The position numbers and the translations under genes were made by a program. 64,000 nucleotides of DNA from Trichostrongylus colubriformis (taxonomy: Eukaryota > Nematoda > Chromadorea > Rhabditida > Trichostrongylidae): contig OZ022261.1 in NCBI GenBank assembly GCA_963978905.1, positions 11,595,992 through 11,659,991 on the forward strand. The letters are read 5' to 3'. The notes below the pieces were generated by a model. That model worked only from the letters and a program-made list of their open reading frames with translations, made no database searches and was not told the DNA's origin. This document shows positions 1 through 11,399 of this stretch, piece by piece (positions within the stretch are counted from its first letter, which is position 1; each line of letters starts with the position of its first letter).

Positions 1-63
1 TGATGGGCCATCGAGAAGAGCTATGTTCCAGCGAATCTCTCTTTGCGCTCTTACGACTATATA

Positions 64-1629
64 CAGTGCTCTGCATAATGACACAGCCACCTATATATTG
101 TCCAAAAACTCTGTTTGCAGAGTGATTCAAAAAAAAAGTCTCTAAGTAAAAGATGTGGCCAGTGTGGACGCGCATTCGCGCATCAATATCAAACTGTAGT
201 TGAGGAACAGAAAAATTTTCTCTTCATTTGTTTTGAAAATGTCGCTCTCCCTATTCTGCAAAATGATACAGCCACCTCGGATTTTCTCGTCGCTTTTGAC
301 CTCCACTTGCTGAAGCTGTATTGTTGCTGTAGGCTCACCATTTCCAGGTAATGACAAGAAGAAAACTGCTTTCTGCTATAAGAAAAGATTAATTATCTCA
401 AAATAAGACCTGCAGACTTACAAATGTCAGATCGCGCGAAAATAAAGACGGCTTTGCGCACTCCTCGATGATTTCAACTAGGATTCTGCAGGGTATGAAA
501 CCAGAAGGAGCACTGAACGTTCTGCTACGCCTTCAGATAGAGACAAGCGCAGTATATCAAAAGATGCGTCAGGTTTTCCTAGGTCATGCTCGGGAACAAG
601 ATCTTCGATGCAGCTTGAGGTGTCAACAAAGGCTGTTTATAGGAACCTGAAGGAGTGCAAATCCATTCCGAGGGAGGAAATGAGGAGGGCAGTGTTCAGA
701 ACCTTAGACTATCGCGAAAGCATGGTCGGTTTTGCCAAGAGATGGATGAGAGCAGATCGGATTGAGTTGCTTGATACGTTCGAGAGTTTGTACACCTTTC
801 CCTTACTGTTTTTTCCCCATGCTGTCCTTCTTTATAAGGAAAAGCAGATATGACTGCCCGGGCGACTACCGGCAGCATAGCATGATGAACAGACTTCGGC
901 TTTCAAAAAGATCTTCAAAGGAGGAGGTGTCATGGCGTAGGGTCCAGTAATCTTCGGAATCTTTGTTTCGTTCTCGGAGGGATAAGCCATCCGATCACCG
1001 GATCTTCATGCTTCGTACCATTCTCTCATCGGCGTGTTGAAATCTACACCAAAACCTTGTTTCCGTGCAAGTTAATGGGCTATTTCCAGTCATCCGGAGC
1101 ACACCATCATCGTGACCGGCAGCGAATGGACGTTCTGACCTGGACGACAAACGCACCCGACCTTTCTGAGATGGGGAATTCGTTGAACTTATATGCCGCG
1201 AAGGAGTTACACGGAGAGAAGCCATTTCGAAGGAGTTGGGGAGTTTGAACAAGCCCTCATCGAAGCATGGCACCAAGTGGACTATAACATTCTCGAAAAC
1301 TTCATATGGGCCTAGAAAGTCAAAATTTTTGGATATTCTAGATGAAGGAGGTCCAGCTGCTTGTAATATTAGCATTTTTCCTTTTTGTTGTTTTCTCGTT
1401 GTTCGATACTTCAATCTGTTCGGTGGCTGTATCATTTTGCAGAATAGGAAAAGCGACTTTTCAAGACAGAGGAACAGAAAATCTTAATGTTTTCCAGCTA
1501 CAATTTGATATTGATGCGCGAATGCGCGTCCACACTGGCTACATCTTTTACTTAGAGACTTTTTCAAAACCACTCTGCAAGCAGAGCTTTGACAATTTAT
1601 AGGTGGCTGTATCATTATGCAGAGCACCG
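64..1629 (+). mobile_element. Tc1-like DNA transposon, decayed, with ~210 bp inverted ends
   Basis: The two ends are inverted copies of each other (about 64-285 and 1418-1629). Each begins C(A/G)GTGCTCTGCATAATGA, and TA lies directly outside on both sides (62-63 and 1630-1631), the target duplication expected for Tc1/mariner. The CAGTGC start is shared with C. elegans Tc1. Inside, broken plus-strand coding survives: an N-terminal DNA-binding-like piece near 610-750 (VSTKAVYRNL, then FAKRWMRAD), the C-terminal DDE region near 1125-1180 (DVLTWTTNAPDLS, like VLDWPAQSPDLNP of Tc1) and LIEAWHQVDYNILENF near 1257-1300. Stops and frameshifts separate them, so it cannot encode a transposase. Confidence 0.8.
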
Positions 1630-1631
1630 TA

Positions 1632-2468
1632 TCTTGCTCTTAGTGACCTTAGCCACAATGAATCGTAATACTTTCAAACTCGTTGCGTTATACAGCTATA
1701 AAAGCAGAACAAGCTTCAATTAGGTGCGAATTGATTGTGTAATCAAGGTAATCACCATTGGCTTGAACAAAATCGTCAGCAGACAACAATCTAAGTGGCT
1801 TTATGTGGCTTCCGTTCCGTATTTATTCGACTACCATATGCAGCTTTGATAGCCTTTTGGCTGGAGTAATGGTTTTTGAGGCTTGATTACGCCCAGTGGC
1901 TAAGCCGTTTCCCAGTGAACAGGAATTAAAGCTAATCACTGTAGTTTAGAGTTAGGGACCCAAAGACCAAAGGCACGCGACTTCTTGCCTTACCTCATCG
2001 TTCCCGAGATACTGTCACCCTGAATCGGTATGCTCTTACTACTTCTTGTCGGCGATAATGTAAACTGAGGCCGAAGAGAGTAACTTGTAATTCCGTATAG
2101 TATATCACCGATCAGTCCCGTTTAGCGCCCACCCTCCCCAGCAATCCCCTTTATATGCTGTTCTTGGCGAGAACGGTTAACGACTAGCGAGTGGCAAGCG
2201 CTGCTTTTCTATTCAGTAGAGCAGTGGAGCCTGTAACCACTGATAAAGGTTTAGGTCCAGCTCGATTCGTATTCAAATCATCAGCTTTGCCTTCGACCTC
2301 CATTGGTGCTTTCTCCTATAGAAGGGAGAAGCGGAAAAAGGGAGTGAATGAGTGACGCACGGTGGATGGTGTTATCACGTCCACACACTCGGCCCGTACT
2401 ACCTTTCAAGATAACTGTATGGTAATGAAGTGCAAAATTGGGATATGAGATTGTGTCCTGCTGATTGC
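1632..2468. other. Intergenic, no feature recognised
   Basis: No splice-bounded coding segment, tandem repeat or terminal inverted repeat was seen here on either strand. Confidence 0.4.
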
Positions 2469-2919
2469 TTAAAGGAATCGTCCACGGGAATTTAAGATCC
2501 TCTGTTGCCCATATATTTACGTGGTATTTGTATACTAAGGGTCGCATGCAAAGTTTCACGCAAAAAACAGGATCCGATCGGGTTAGAGCTCCTCAAAGTG
2601 AAGTCCGACAGGGGTGGGGCATCCAAGGGGTACGACCATGAGGGCTCTAGAAGCAAAGAGGCGATAGTCACGTGGTCAGACTCGCAGAGTGAGAAGCAAA
2701 CCAGTATTAGGCGAAAGATTCAACTGCGCTTTGCCTGCCCACGGCTGTTTAAATACCGCTCGGCGAAAATTCAGACGAAATGTCTTCTTCCAGGTCTGCG
2801 ATTTCTGCTTCAAATGCAAGGTAATTTCTCGGTTCTTTTCGTATTTCGTTCATGTGCTGCACCTAGTAAAGTGATTTTATGAGTAACCAGAATCACGGAA
2901 TTCATGATGATTCCTTCAA
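2469..2919 (+). mobile_element. MITE, long subfamily of the AAAGGAATCGTCCACGG family
   Basis: The left end reads AAAGGAATCGTCCACGGGAA. The right end (about 2885-2919) carries a diverged inverted copy (ATTCCTTCAA). The interior, including a GCATGCAAAGTTTCACGC block near 2545 and a GTCACGTGGTCA block near 2668, is repeated at 18093-18548 and, inverted, at 31821-32258. No transposase coding is seen, so it is a non-autonomous element of about 450 bp. The superfamily is not clear. Confidence 0.65.
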
Positions 2920-3038
2920 GTCTGAAGAACCAAGATATAGCAGTGTGTCTTCTCGATGTATTTTGAGCGTAGCACAGATCCTTACACTATGTATAAACTG
3001 GCCAAATAATTAGTGAACGGATGAAACCCACCACGAAC

Positions 3039-3872
3039 CTCTTTGCTTGACTCGTACAATAATGCATGGAAACCGTCACGAGCGATTCTGCATGTGTTCA
3101 CATTGTAGATGCGAGTTCGCCATACAAAATCAGTTTTTGCAACAACGCTTTCAAATGTGGTATTGAAACGACGTTCGACGTTTCTCAAGAGTGTCTGAAA
3201 AAGTAAGGAATGAATGTAAGTGCTCACAAAAGCGCTATCCGTAACGAGAAATGAAGATCGTGGGATTGCTGCCTATCTCTTTGAAGCTATGCTTAGCGTG
3301 CGCACATGGCTCAAATAACGACGTGTAGGGGCAACCTAGCGCAACGGATGAAACAGCAAGTTCACCTAAACAAGATTCGATTCTCGCACTAATTTCATGG
3401 GCAACGGAGCCTTCAGCTACTGCATCACTTCCGCCAATCACTGCAATTCCTTTTTGAATTGCCTTTTCTCCCCCGCGCAAACGACTCTGACTCGCGATGA
3501 AGATACACAAGGACAAGTTAACTGATGTGAGTGGTTCACAAACCACGCCCCCACCGCTGAAAATGCTACGCCCATTCGTGAGCCCAGAAATTAATTTCAA
3601 ACCTTGGAAAGAGATTCTCTGTCAATTTGACCGGTCGGCTGAGTTTGAGAAGCTTCATCAATGGCCTTGTACATCTCATACTGTATCGCTCCATCGCAGC
3701 ATGCAGAAGCTACAGAAGGTTCCATCAATCGACAGCCAATTTGACAATCAAGTGTACTTTTTGAAATCGACGCACATAACTACAGCTTACCAGTTGAAAC
3801 TGTCAGCTCCGCAGGGCAGCCTAGAGGAATTGCCGGTCCGCTATCTTCATAGAAATCAGTGTGTATCGGATA
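3039..3872 (-). CDS. Ground-like domain gene A (partial model, 3 exons seen)
   Basis: Exons on the minus strand are 3872-3791, 3709-3603 and 3194-3039 (82, 107 and 156 nt). All borders are GT/AG and phases agree (1, then 0). The first exon encodes a proline-containing linker with GCPAELTVST. The second holds the double cysteine (SACCDGAIQYEMYKAIDEAS). The third holds the second half of the domain (VERRFNTTFESVVAKTDFV, a cysteine in NTCRI, ending ALLYESSKE). This CC...FE-V-DF...C...Y layout is the nematode ground-like domain, related to the hedgehog-like groundhog and warthog families and expected to be secreted. The signal-peptide exon and the last codons were not found. The final motif is YESSKE rather than the usual Y-TP-Q, so it is the most diverged copy. 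An open frame at 3235-3600 lies in its second intron and is probably not coding. Confidence 0.72.
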
Positions 3873-4203
3873 CTAGAAAATTCGTTTCATACAAATGTTG
3901 ACTTGCCTCACGTGGGTTACAGGACACATTACGTTTATAGTATATCACCAATCATTTGCATATACGATCCCCTTTCATTGCGCCAAGGGTAGTGTGTCCT
4001 GTGAAGCTACTTGTCCTATATTCATTCGATAAATGTCTCGAAGTTTGCAATGGTATAAACGTGTTTTCTCGGCCAAACCACAGGAGCGACAATAAAAGGC
4101 ACGTGCATCTGTGACGTGTGGCGGCCATGCACTGCATGCTCCCTTGTGTAAGAAGTTAGGCCAAGGAGACCGTCTCTTCTGCATCGCGGCTTCCCTTCAC
4201 ATA

Positions 4204-4330
4204 AGAAATCGTTCACAGGAGATGCAGTTTTCGATATGAGCCACATGCAAAGCTTCACAGAAGAAAAAGAACAGGAACGTGGCTGAGATAGAGCTCTCAA
4301 AGTGGCGTCCGACTAGATGGGGCTGACCAC
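4204..4330 (+). repeat. Fragment of the AAAGGAATCGTCCACGG MITE family
   Basis: AAATCGTTCACAGGAGA followed by GCCACATGCAAAGCTTCAC and TCAAAGTGGCGTCCGACTAG matches the left part of the copy at 2469 in the same order, with decay. The right end is not visible. Confidence 0.45.
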
Positions 4331-4559
4331 AGGATCGACCCTCCGTCGAGGAATCCTCGAGAGGAGGGTCGTATCTGGTCCACTGGGAGGGGGGAGTCGT
4401 ACTCGTTGTAGCAGGCAGTGATCAACGGAATTTCTCAGGCTGAGGGTCCAAAGTGTAAAGGGGAGATGTGATAAAACTAACTGACTGGGTCCAAACCTGA
4501 AACTAGTATTTAATTCAATCTCCGCTTGAAAATCTTGAAGGGTATACAGAAAGTGACCC

Positions 4560-5790
4560 TCCACAAGTAGAAAACAAGGTAAGACACAAGTTTTTTGAAG
4601 ATAAGTTCTTAAAACGATATTGTGGAGAAGAGGGCATGGACAACACAAAAGACAAACAGACAAAGTGCACGCTGTCCCCTTGGTCCTCTTGGGACTGTGG
4701 GCTCTGCAAACAAGGTGTCAAGCTTCTCAACCAAACACGCGTAACTTATGCTGTGGTGCGAGGTCCATACTACATAGTTCACAGTTCAAAATTCTAAGAC
4801 GATCAGACGATCACGATAATATGTAGTGTACCCTTTCACCTGATCTCATGCATGGGGAGGCTCACAACGAAGTCGGCCAACGCCAGTAGCTCCTTTGTTG
4901 TTCTGCAGGCACCGAAACCAGGTACAGAGAGACCTCCGAAACACCGATCAGCCGTGGGAAGCGCTATCTATCTACGGGTACCGCGTCGTGGATGAATATA
5001 GAACAAACTATGAGATGAAAAATTAGCTGATATGGGCTTGTTTCATATCCTGCTACGATCACTAGAATGTAAACTGGTACTAGCGAGCCATTATAGGGAC
5101 CGGATGAGAGTTTGCCGATAATGTGGATGAGATACCCATGCATGGCGCATCCCGCAGCGAGGCCGGCCAACGCTTATTGCTATCCCGTTAGGCTTTTAAG
5201 AGCATAGGATGTGCACTAAAGGCATTTTGGACACAATGGATCATTTTTTTCTGGAGGTTCGTGGGAAGATCTTGCCACTCCGATGGAAAAAAACCCTCGA
5301 CTGACTTCCTTCAAAGTATTTTCTCACTTGTTGAAGATATGGTATAGTTGGAAAGTGGCAACCTCGCAACCCCGCACCGCAAATCGCTCTAACAAGGTTT
5401 GTTTCAAAGTAGGTTACGACCACTTGAAGTGAGACATTTCGAAATTTTCAAAAATTTTCTTCGACTGTATTACCATATAAAGAACTACGCAACCATTGAG
5501 AAAACCAAGCAGCTAATAGGTTGGTCTGAAAAAAGTTACTGAGAAGACAGTTTACAGCACTTTGGAAGATGGAGTTTCAGTAAGCTTACAAGTTTCCAAA
5601 AGATAATTCAACTTGCCACTGGAAAGATACCGCGCTCCATCGCAATTGTCATGTCGCCGTTGCACTGCGGCGCTGCAATGCGGTGAAGCGCATAACGTAG
5701 CTTCGTTTCAGAGACCCCCTTGGGAGTCGCATATTTTGAAAACTTTTCTCGACGCCACGTTTGACCCTGGCTGTGCATGAAAGCGGGGCC
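4560..5790. other. Intergenic, no feature recognised
   Basis: Several short open frames occur, but none has splice borders plus a recognisable motif. Nothing can be supported here. Confidence 0.35.
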
Positions 5791-5794
5791 AGTA

Positions 5795-5905
5795 GAGGTC
5801 TAGGAGCAACGTGGGGGCGGTCACATGGCCGGAGACGCGGAATGGGAAGTTAATCAACATTGGGCGCGAGAATTTGAACTGCGCCCCTTCCGCAGACAAT
5901 TATTG
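5795..5905 (+). repeat. Fragment of the long MITE subfamily
   Basis: The block AACATTGGGCGCGAGAATTT is nearly identical to one inside the MITE at 18093-18548 (around 18330), and the flanking bases follow the same order. No ends are preserved. Confidence 0.45.
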
Positions 5906-5955
5906 AGGAATACTTCAATATTGTGTTGTTCCGGAGTCTCATGGTTATCTGAATG

Positions 5956-7061
5956 TTTAAGAACAATTGCGTCTTCAAAATATTTATTCAAAAAACTCAA
6001 AAGACCCCTCAAAAGTCTCAAAAGTTCTTTGGATTGTTTTTGCAATATTTCGGCGTTTAACGCCTTCTTCAGGCCTGAAACTGTGGTGTTAGGTAATTAT
6101 ATATGATATAATTGCCTACCGCCCCGTCTCAAAATATTTTCTGGCGTGACCCACCCTGCCAAGGACGAATGGTGCAGAAAATGATAAACCCACCCGGTCG
6201 CACCCATAAATAGTCTGGGACGTTACGACACTAGATATTAGAAGGATCATGCAGTAATCCTGAATGATTACTGTGATCAAGTGAAGATATGAAGTATGTC
6301 ACGTAGTTCGTCCTTACTGTTTATTTCTGGTTAACCGCTTTATTTTGAGGGCCTCCAGTGTTTTTCTTTCTACAGGATTGTCTATTGAGCGGTGCAGTAC
6401 TTTAATACCGATTGTGGGGGGTGTTTCATGGGCATGTACCTTTGTACGATGATTGGAGAAATTGCTATTGGGATAAGATGATGGACTTTCTAATGCTCTG
6501 CCGTGTCCATCAATGCGTTTGTAGAGCGGTCTCTTGGTTCCATCAAGGTACTTTTGCCCACGTCCTTGGCATTCTATTAGGTATACCGTTCCCCGGAGCT
6601 GGCATATTTTATGGTTATCACAGTAACTCCACTCCTCCCTTAAAGCGGTTATCACCAGAAATAAATAGTAAGGACAGCGGTTATCACCAGAAATAAATAG
6701 TAAGGACGAACTACGTGACATTCTTCATATCTTCACTTGATCACAGTAGTCATTTTTGATTACTGCATGGTCTTCCTTATATCTAGTGTCATAACGTCCT
6801 AGACTATTTATTTGTGCGACCGGGTGGGTTTATCATTTTCTGCACCATTCGTTCTTGGAAGGGTGGTTCACGCCAAAAATATTTTAAGACGAGGCCGTAG
6901 GCGATTATATCATATATAATTAGCTAACCACCACAGTTTCAGGCCTGAAGAAGGCGTTAAACGCCCAAATATTGCACAAACAATCCAAAGGACTTGCGAG
7001 ACTTTTGAGGGGTCTTTTGAATTTTTGAATAAATATTTTGGAGTCGCAATTGTTCTTAAAT
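5956..7061. mobile_element. Penelope-like element remnant with ~400 bp inverted repeats
   Basis: The arms at about 5956-6346 and 6637-7061 are inverted copies. Both carry TTTAAGAACAATTGCG at the outside, then AAATATTTATTCAAA, GGCGTTTAACGCC and TTCAGGCCTGAA in mirrored order. Between them is a GIY-YIG-type endonuclease frame (separate entry). Terminal repeats in inverted orientation around a GIY-YIG domain are known for Penelope-like retroelements; no reverse transcriptase remains here. The right arm contains a 32 bp tandem duplication (6640-6703) starting GCGGTTATCACCAGAAATAA. Confidence 0.6.
6314..6721 (-). pseudogene. GIY-YIG endonuclease domain, Penelope-like element
   Basis: The minus-strand frame reads GTVYLIECQGRGQKY, then KRPLYKRIDGHGRALESP and PVERKTLEALKIKRL. 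Penelope-like endonucleases have the pattern VY-[IL]-C--C---Y-GET-RPL--R--EH. Here the second cysteine and the GET signature have changed (GRG, LDGT), so catalysis is doubtful. The ends of the frame run into the flanking inverted repeats, which makes the start meaningless. This nuclease nicks target DNA for reverse-transcriptase priming in intact elements; here it is a relic. Confidence 0.62.
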
Positions 7062-7941
7062 ACTGAGGAATATACAAACGATCAGATCTTCTTCGCGGTC
7101 TCTTTGACTTTCTCACCTTTTTCAAGTAAGGCTACTAAACTGTGTGAGTGGGCATGTAAAGAGGCCCCAGGATCTCCACAACATTTATCATTGATCTATA
7201 GAGGCCGGTTTCCACCAACTAGCAATGCCATGGATAATTACATGCACGAACCTGTACTGGACTAGCGTATGCCATAATGTAGTAGCGATCCATGCGGAAT
7301 TTACACACATCATTTCCCGAATAGGCGCTAGCAATAGCAAAGTCATCAGTGGACACCATGATTTCAAAGCTCATTTGAAGCTGTTCTTCAGCTTCATACT
7401 GTATCGTCTGAAAATAGAGCTTTCACTATGGGAAAATTATATTTCCGAAATGGGACGTTTCCCTACTCTGGCGATCTGTCTTGTATTGTATGGGTCAAAA
7501 TTAGGCCTATTGACGAGCGAATTGTAAGACGACTGCATCGCCTCTAAGAGTGGCACGCTGCAGCACTTTGATCCTTAATTCATATTTGAAAAAGGCGTTT
7601 CATTGAAAATAATATATAACTAGAATTCCATCTACCTGCACGTTCATCACTGCAATGGGATCCTACTGGTAACCCAGCTCGATCCCCTTCTGTGTACACT
7701 CGTAGTGGTGTGTGAAATGGACGCTGCCCTGGCAAAGACGGTTCAGTCGCTCCGAGTTTTTCGAGTGCTGATATCGACGATAAGTGCTCTTCGTTTTCGG
7801 TTTGAGTGATGTCGTACTGATATGATAACGAGCTTCAGTCATTTCATGTGAGATCCAAATTTTCACCTCAACGGTTTGATGAACAGCGAAAGGGCGTGAT
7901 TCTACGGGGTATACTGGTGACTGCTGCTAATGTGTCTACGC
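7062..7941. other. Intergenic, one weak minus-strand coding-like patch
   Basis: A minus-strand open segment around 7715-7860 (containing ISTTSLKPKTKSTYRRYQ) has protein-like composition but no convincing splice sites. Nothing else is recognised. Confidence 0.25.
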
Positions 7942-8352
7942 TTGAAGGAATCGTCCACGGAAAAATTAGTTTCTTTTTTACCCTTATATTTATGTTGTAT
8001 TTGCCTCTAAAAAAAGCCACATGCAAAATTTCACGCGAAAAAATGAGAATTCGGCTAACAATAGGACAAGCGGGGCCTCCGAGTAAAAGCCCGTTCCATC
8101 ATCCGCCGCGGTTGGAAATGGAAAGAGACTGTTCACGCTACCTTCTGTTTACAGTGCGTAACCGACCGCGGCGAACGACGGGGTGGACACTTGCTCAGAG
8201 GCCCCGCACACCCGGCCACGACTTTGTGGTACTGTATCTTAGCTGGATCCACGATTCTTACGCGTGAAACTTTGTATGCGGCCCACATTAGGCAGATACA
8301 ACATAAATATATGGGTAACATTAAACTCATTTTTCCGTGGACATTCCTTCAA
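7942..8352. mobile_element. MITE, short subfamily, complete copy
   Basis: Inverted ends TTGAAGGAATCGTCCACGG (left) and its near-complement ending CCTTCAA at 8352 (right). The next inner blocks are also mirrored: ATTTATGTTGTATTTG with CAACATAAATAT, and TTTCACGCG with CGCGTGAAA. The centre is GC-rich and palindromic (CCGCGG, GGGGCCTC/GAGGCCCC), so the whole element can fold into one long hairpin. The same element occurs at 63442-63862. Confidence 0.75.
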
Positions 8353-9220
8353 TTATTCACGAATTAAACTATTATTCGCACACTATTCACGAACGCGAGA
8401 AAAGAGCATGTTTTCGAGAATCGAAGCCGTCCTGGACAGACAGTACTCCTTGCGAAACCTCGATTCACACGATCGCCCGGTCGCACGTGCCGTCGTGCGT
8501 AGTGAGCACCCTCACGTGAGCGTGCTAATTCCTTCCGAAGCACTTGGGTGAGACAGACTGCAGGTGGTATCAGACCTTTGTTGTAGGAACCACAAAGCTT
8601 CTTTTGGATAGAACGACACGCCTAAGCCCTAGCATCGCGCTTGAAATTTCTTCACACAATAGCTTGCAGTCGACTGCGGAGACGAAAGTGGGATATTGTG
8701 CTACAGTAAAGAAAGAACGATATGAAGCGGCCATAAGCCTAAGAAATGGGATCTTCATTCTCCTTGATATCTTTGGGGGACGAGTTTTCCCCCTCATCCT
8801 TCCCCCCATAGAATGCGAATAATCTGTGATGTGAAGTGATCCTGCACAGAAGGTGAAACGCGGACTCGGAAAGGAATGCAGGTTCGCCGGGCCAGAATAC
8901 GGGCTTTCAATGGCTGGGAGGCTCCTTTACTGCGAACTCCCCCACACTCCACCTTCTTCCGTCCCCAGTTCTCCTTCAGACGTGAAAGGTCTGCCTTTCT
9001 CTACACCAAAGTTTTCGTATACGGTGCCTGGGACGTGTTGTATACTCCGTGGATGACGTCATAAGCCGCGACGCGAACGCAAAAGCTCCATCTAGTTTAC
9101 TAAAATTTTGTGGTCATATTATTGAGTGTGTGGTTACGCTACGTCATGGCCTCTTGTTCTTTACGAATTGACTGTTGAAGACTAAGATGAGTAAGAATAC
9201 AATGGTACTGAAGGTAATAC
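8353..9220. other. Intergenic, no feature recognised
   Basis: Short overlapping frames on both strands only. No motif, repeat structure or splice-bounded exon is supported. Confidence 0.35.
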
Positions 9221-10474
9221 CTGCACAGGTGTTGAGTAAGCCATCACCGCAAAGCCTCGCTCATGATATTTACAAATCTCATCACCAATACCAGAAGAGG
9301 CCGAAGCAAAGTTTGCTGACGTGACGATTATTTCGTACGATTCACGGAATCGATTTTGAACCCTTTTTTGAATCAACTAAATGATTACAGATTTTAAGAG
9401 ATCCTTCACGAAATTGGAGTGCTAAGTCTCACTCACGCTGGCAATGTTTCCTGCCTTGTCGAAGTTGAATTCTGGTGAACTGCTTAGTTCATAAAATGCA
9501 TCTGTCATCGTCTCGTACAGCATGCTGTTACAGCACAAGTCTCCTTAATTTTTATTTTCCTTTCTTAATATTACGACCAATCTCTGGAAGGCTCAATTCA
9601 CCTCCGCGGTCCCCATCGCAATTACTTCCAGGAGGAAAAACTTGCGAATCGCGATCGACTATTGTTCCCAGAGTACGACTTCCTCCAACGTGGAAGCCGT
9701 TGATGATTGACGCATTGAGCAGTTGTTGCTCGTCCATGAACATATCACTAGCACTAGGCTCTTCGACACGTTTTGACGTTGCTCCGGATCCCCCAGCTAC
9801 AAGAGCTTGTTAAAGATGGCGTTTCGGGTATTTCTGGCAGACTGTGGAATAAGTATGAAATATGGAAGTTCAGGTTCTCAGTAGTGCAACAGTGGAGATA
9901 GAACGTTATGGAACGGAATACCACAAATATAACCCTGGAACCCTCTTTCTCACTCCTTCCTCCCGCCTTTTCTGTGTCACTAGCCACTGCTGCTGGGTAG
10001 ATGCGGACGACGAAAATCTATGCCATCCAACCGCGCACGTTGCTCTGCCCTTGCAGCACCGCGCCTCGCGGATGCGAGACAGCTGCAACGCAGCGCAGCG
10101 GGATCGCAATAAAGACCCCGCGGCACGCTTTTCGATGCGAGTTTCACCACAGGTCACCTCCTCGAACTCAAGTGTGTAAAGTGAGTACGCCTTTTCAGTT
10201 CTCCTAGCTTAGTTACCTCTAGCGGTGCCTTTGAGCTGTAATGTTGATTTGTCGATACGAGCCACATAAATTCTTACCTCCTGCAAAAGCGAGTGTACGT
10301 GCATCTGAAGGAGCCGGCTGCTCACCAAGGTCTTCTGTAAAGTCATTATGTAAAACAGTAAAATAAGAACATCGAAAATCATTTCTGTTTAATAAAGTCA
10401 TTTGCACAAACCTCCTGCGAAAGGGTCGACTCTGATATCTGGCAGATCACCGCGCAAATTTTCGGGTCGCGTGG
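9221..10474 (-). CDS. Ground-like domain gene B (partial model, 5 exons seen)
   Basis: Minus-strand exons: 10474-10412, 10334-10278, 9796-9578, 9543-9437 and 9376-9221 (63, 57, 219, 107, 156 nt). The first four junctions are phase 1 and the last is phase 0. The early exons encode a low-complexity linker: RVDPFAGG, then DLGEQPAPSD...AFAGAGGSGATSK. The domain starts with LCCNSMLYETMTDAFYEL and continues in the 156 nt exon with RVQNRFRESYEIIVTSANF, EICKYHERG and AYSTPVQ, a typical ground-like ending. The intron between 9578 and 9543 would be only 34 nt, short even for nematodes, but the 107 nt exon length equals that of gene A. Reading past the last donor gives a short hydrophobic tail and stop near 9182. 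A signal-peptide exon should lie above 10474 and was not identified. Confidence 0.78.
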
Positions 10475-10739
10475 CTAAATGAATTTCTATAAAAATTAAT
10501 GGGAACAAGGAAAAGGCCAACGTAGCAACTACTCAGACATACAGAAGAATGTTCACAATTTGTGTGTATTAAATAAGAAGGCTGAGGCAAGTATGCGACA
10601 ACATGCACCATCAATATCGTATGTTCAGAAGACGCCAGTCGCAGCGGAAAGGCCGTCACAGGTCACGAATGCCTAATGACCACGCTCAGTGGTCAGGTTG
10701 TACCGCGCGCGGAGGCTATGAAGAGTCTACTGTCACACA

Positions 10740-11115
10740 CACATCTGAGGGGTGTGTACACTTATGACAGATTTTTGCTTTGCGACGTCACACTCGCGGC
10801 GCCGTCAGCACAACTTGCCGCGGTCAGTTGGAATTCCGCTCAGGACGCAAGGGCCTGGTACCATGGAGATGTTTTAAAAATAGCTGTTCATCCCATGATT
10901 GTCTAAAAAACAGTAACTTTTGTGCACCAAAAAGACAAAATAGTGACATTAAAAGTAAAAGAAACGATAGAATCACATGATAACAACCCTAATTAAGAAA
11001 TATTTAATTCAGGCGTAAAACTTCAAAGGGAGTGTAGCAGTGCACGCAATCACACCCGCGGCGCCGCTTGCTGCGCGGACGCGAGAAAATTTGTCATAAG
11101 TGTACACACCCGTAC
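10740..11115. mobile_element. Foldback/MITE-like element
   Basis: The left part GGGTGTGTACACTTATGACA (near 10750) is mirrored by GTCATAAGTGTACACACCC near 11093-11112, and CACTCGCGGCGCCGTCAG (10790) has a related GCGGCGCCGC block near 11058. A similar GCGGCGCCACC or GCGGAGCCACC module recurs at about 16250 and 39690. No coding is seen. Confidence 0.5.
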
Positions 11116-11399
11116 CCAAGCCATATCGTGAGACAGGTGGATGACTGGGTGGCTTCTTCTAAATCAATTACCAGGCATTTTTCTCGGCGCTATGCCCCGA
11201 CAACGTCACGTGGAAGGTTTCGATGCCCTTGTCAATCTATGCTTCTTTGTGAGCACCGCGCGGTCACCGCGCGCTACATGCCCCCTGGTGGTTGCGTTGT
11301 ATATAGCTAACCAGGTGAGCTTCGCGATCTACATCGCGTTACGGGGTACCGGTGCGAAGCGGGCTGTGGGCGAAATGATGTAAAAGAAATTTCAAGCAG

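Noticed and set aside
3235..3600. 121-codon minus-strand frame in ground-like gene A
   Set aside because: It falls in the intron between two well supported, phase-compatible exons and has no similarity to the domain.
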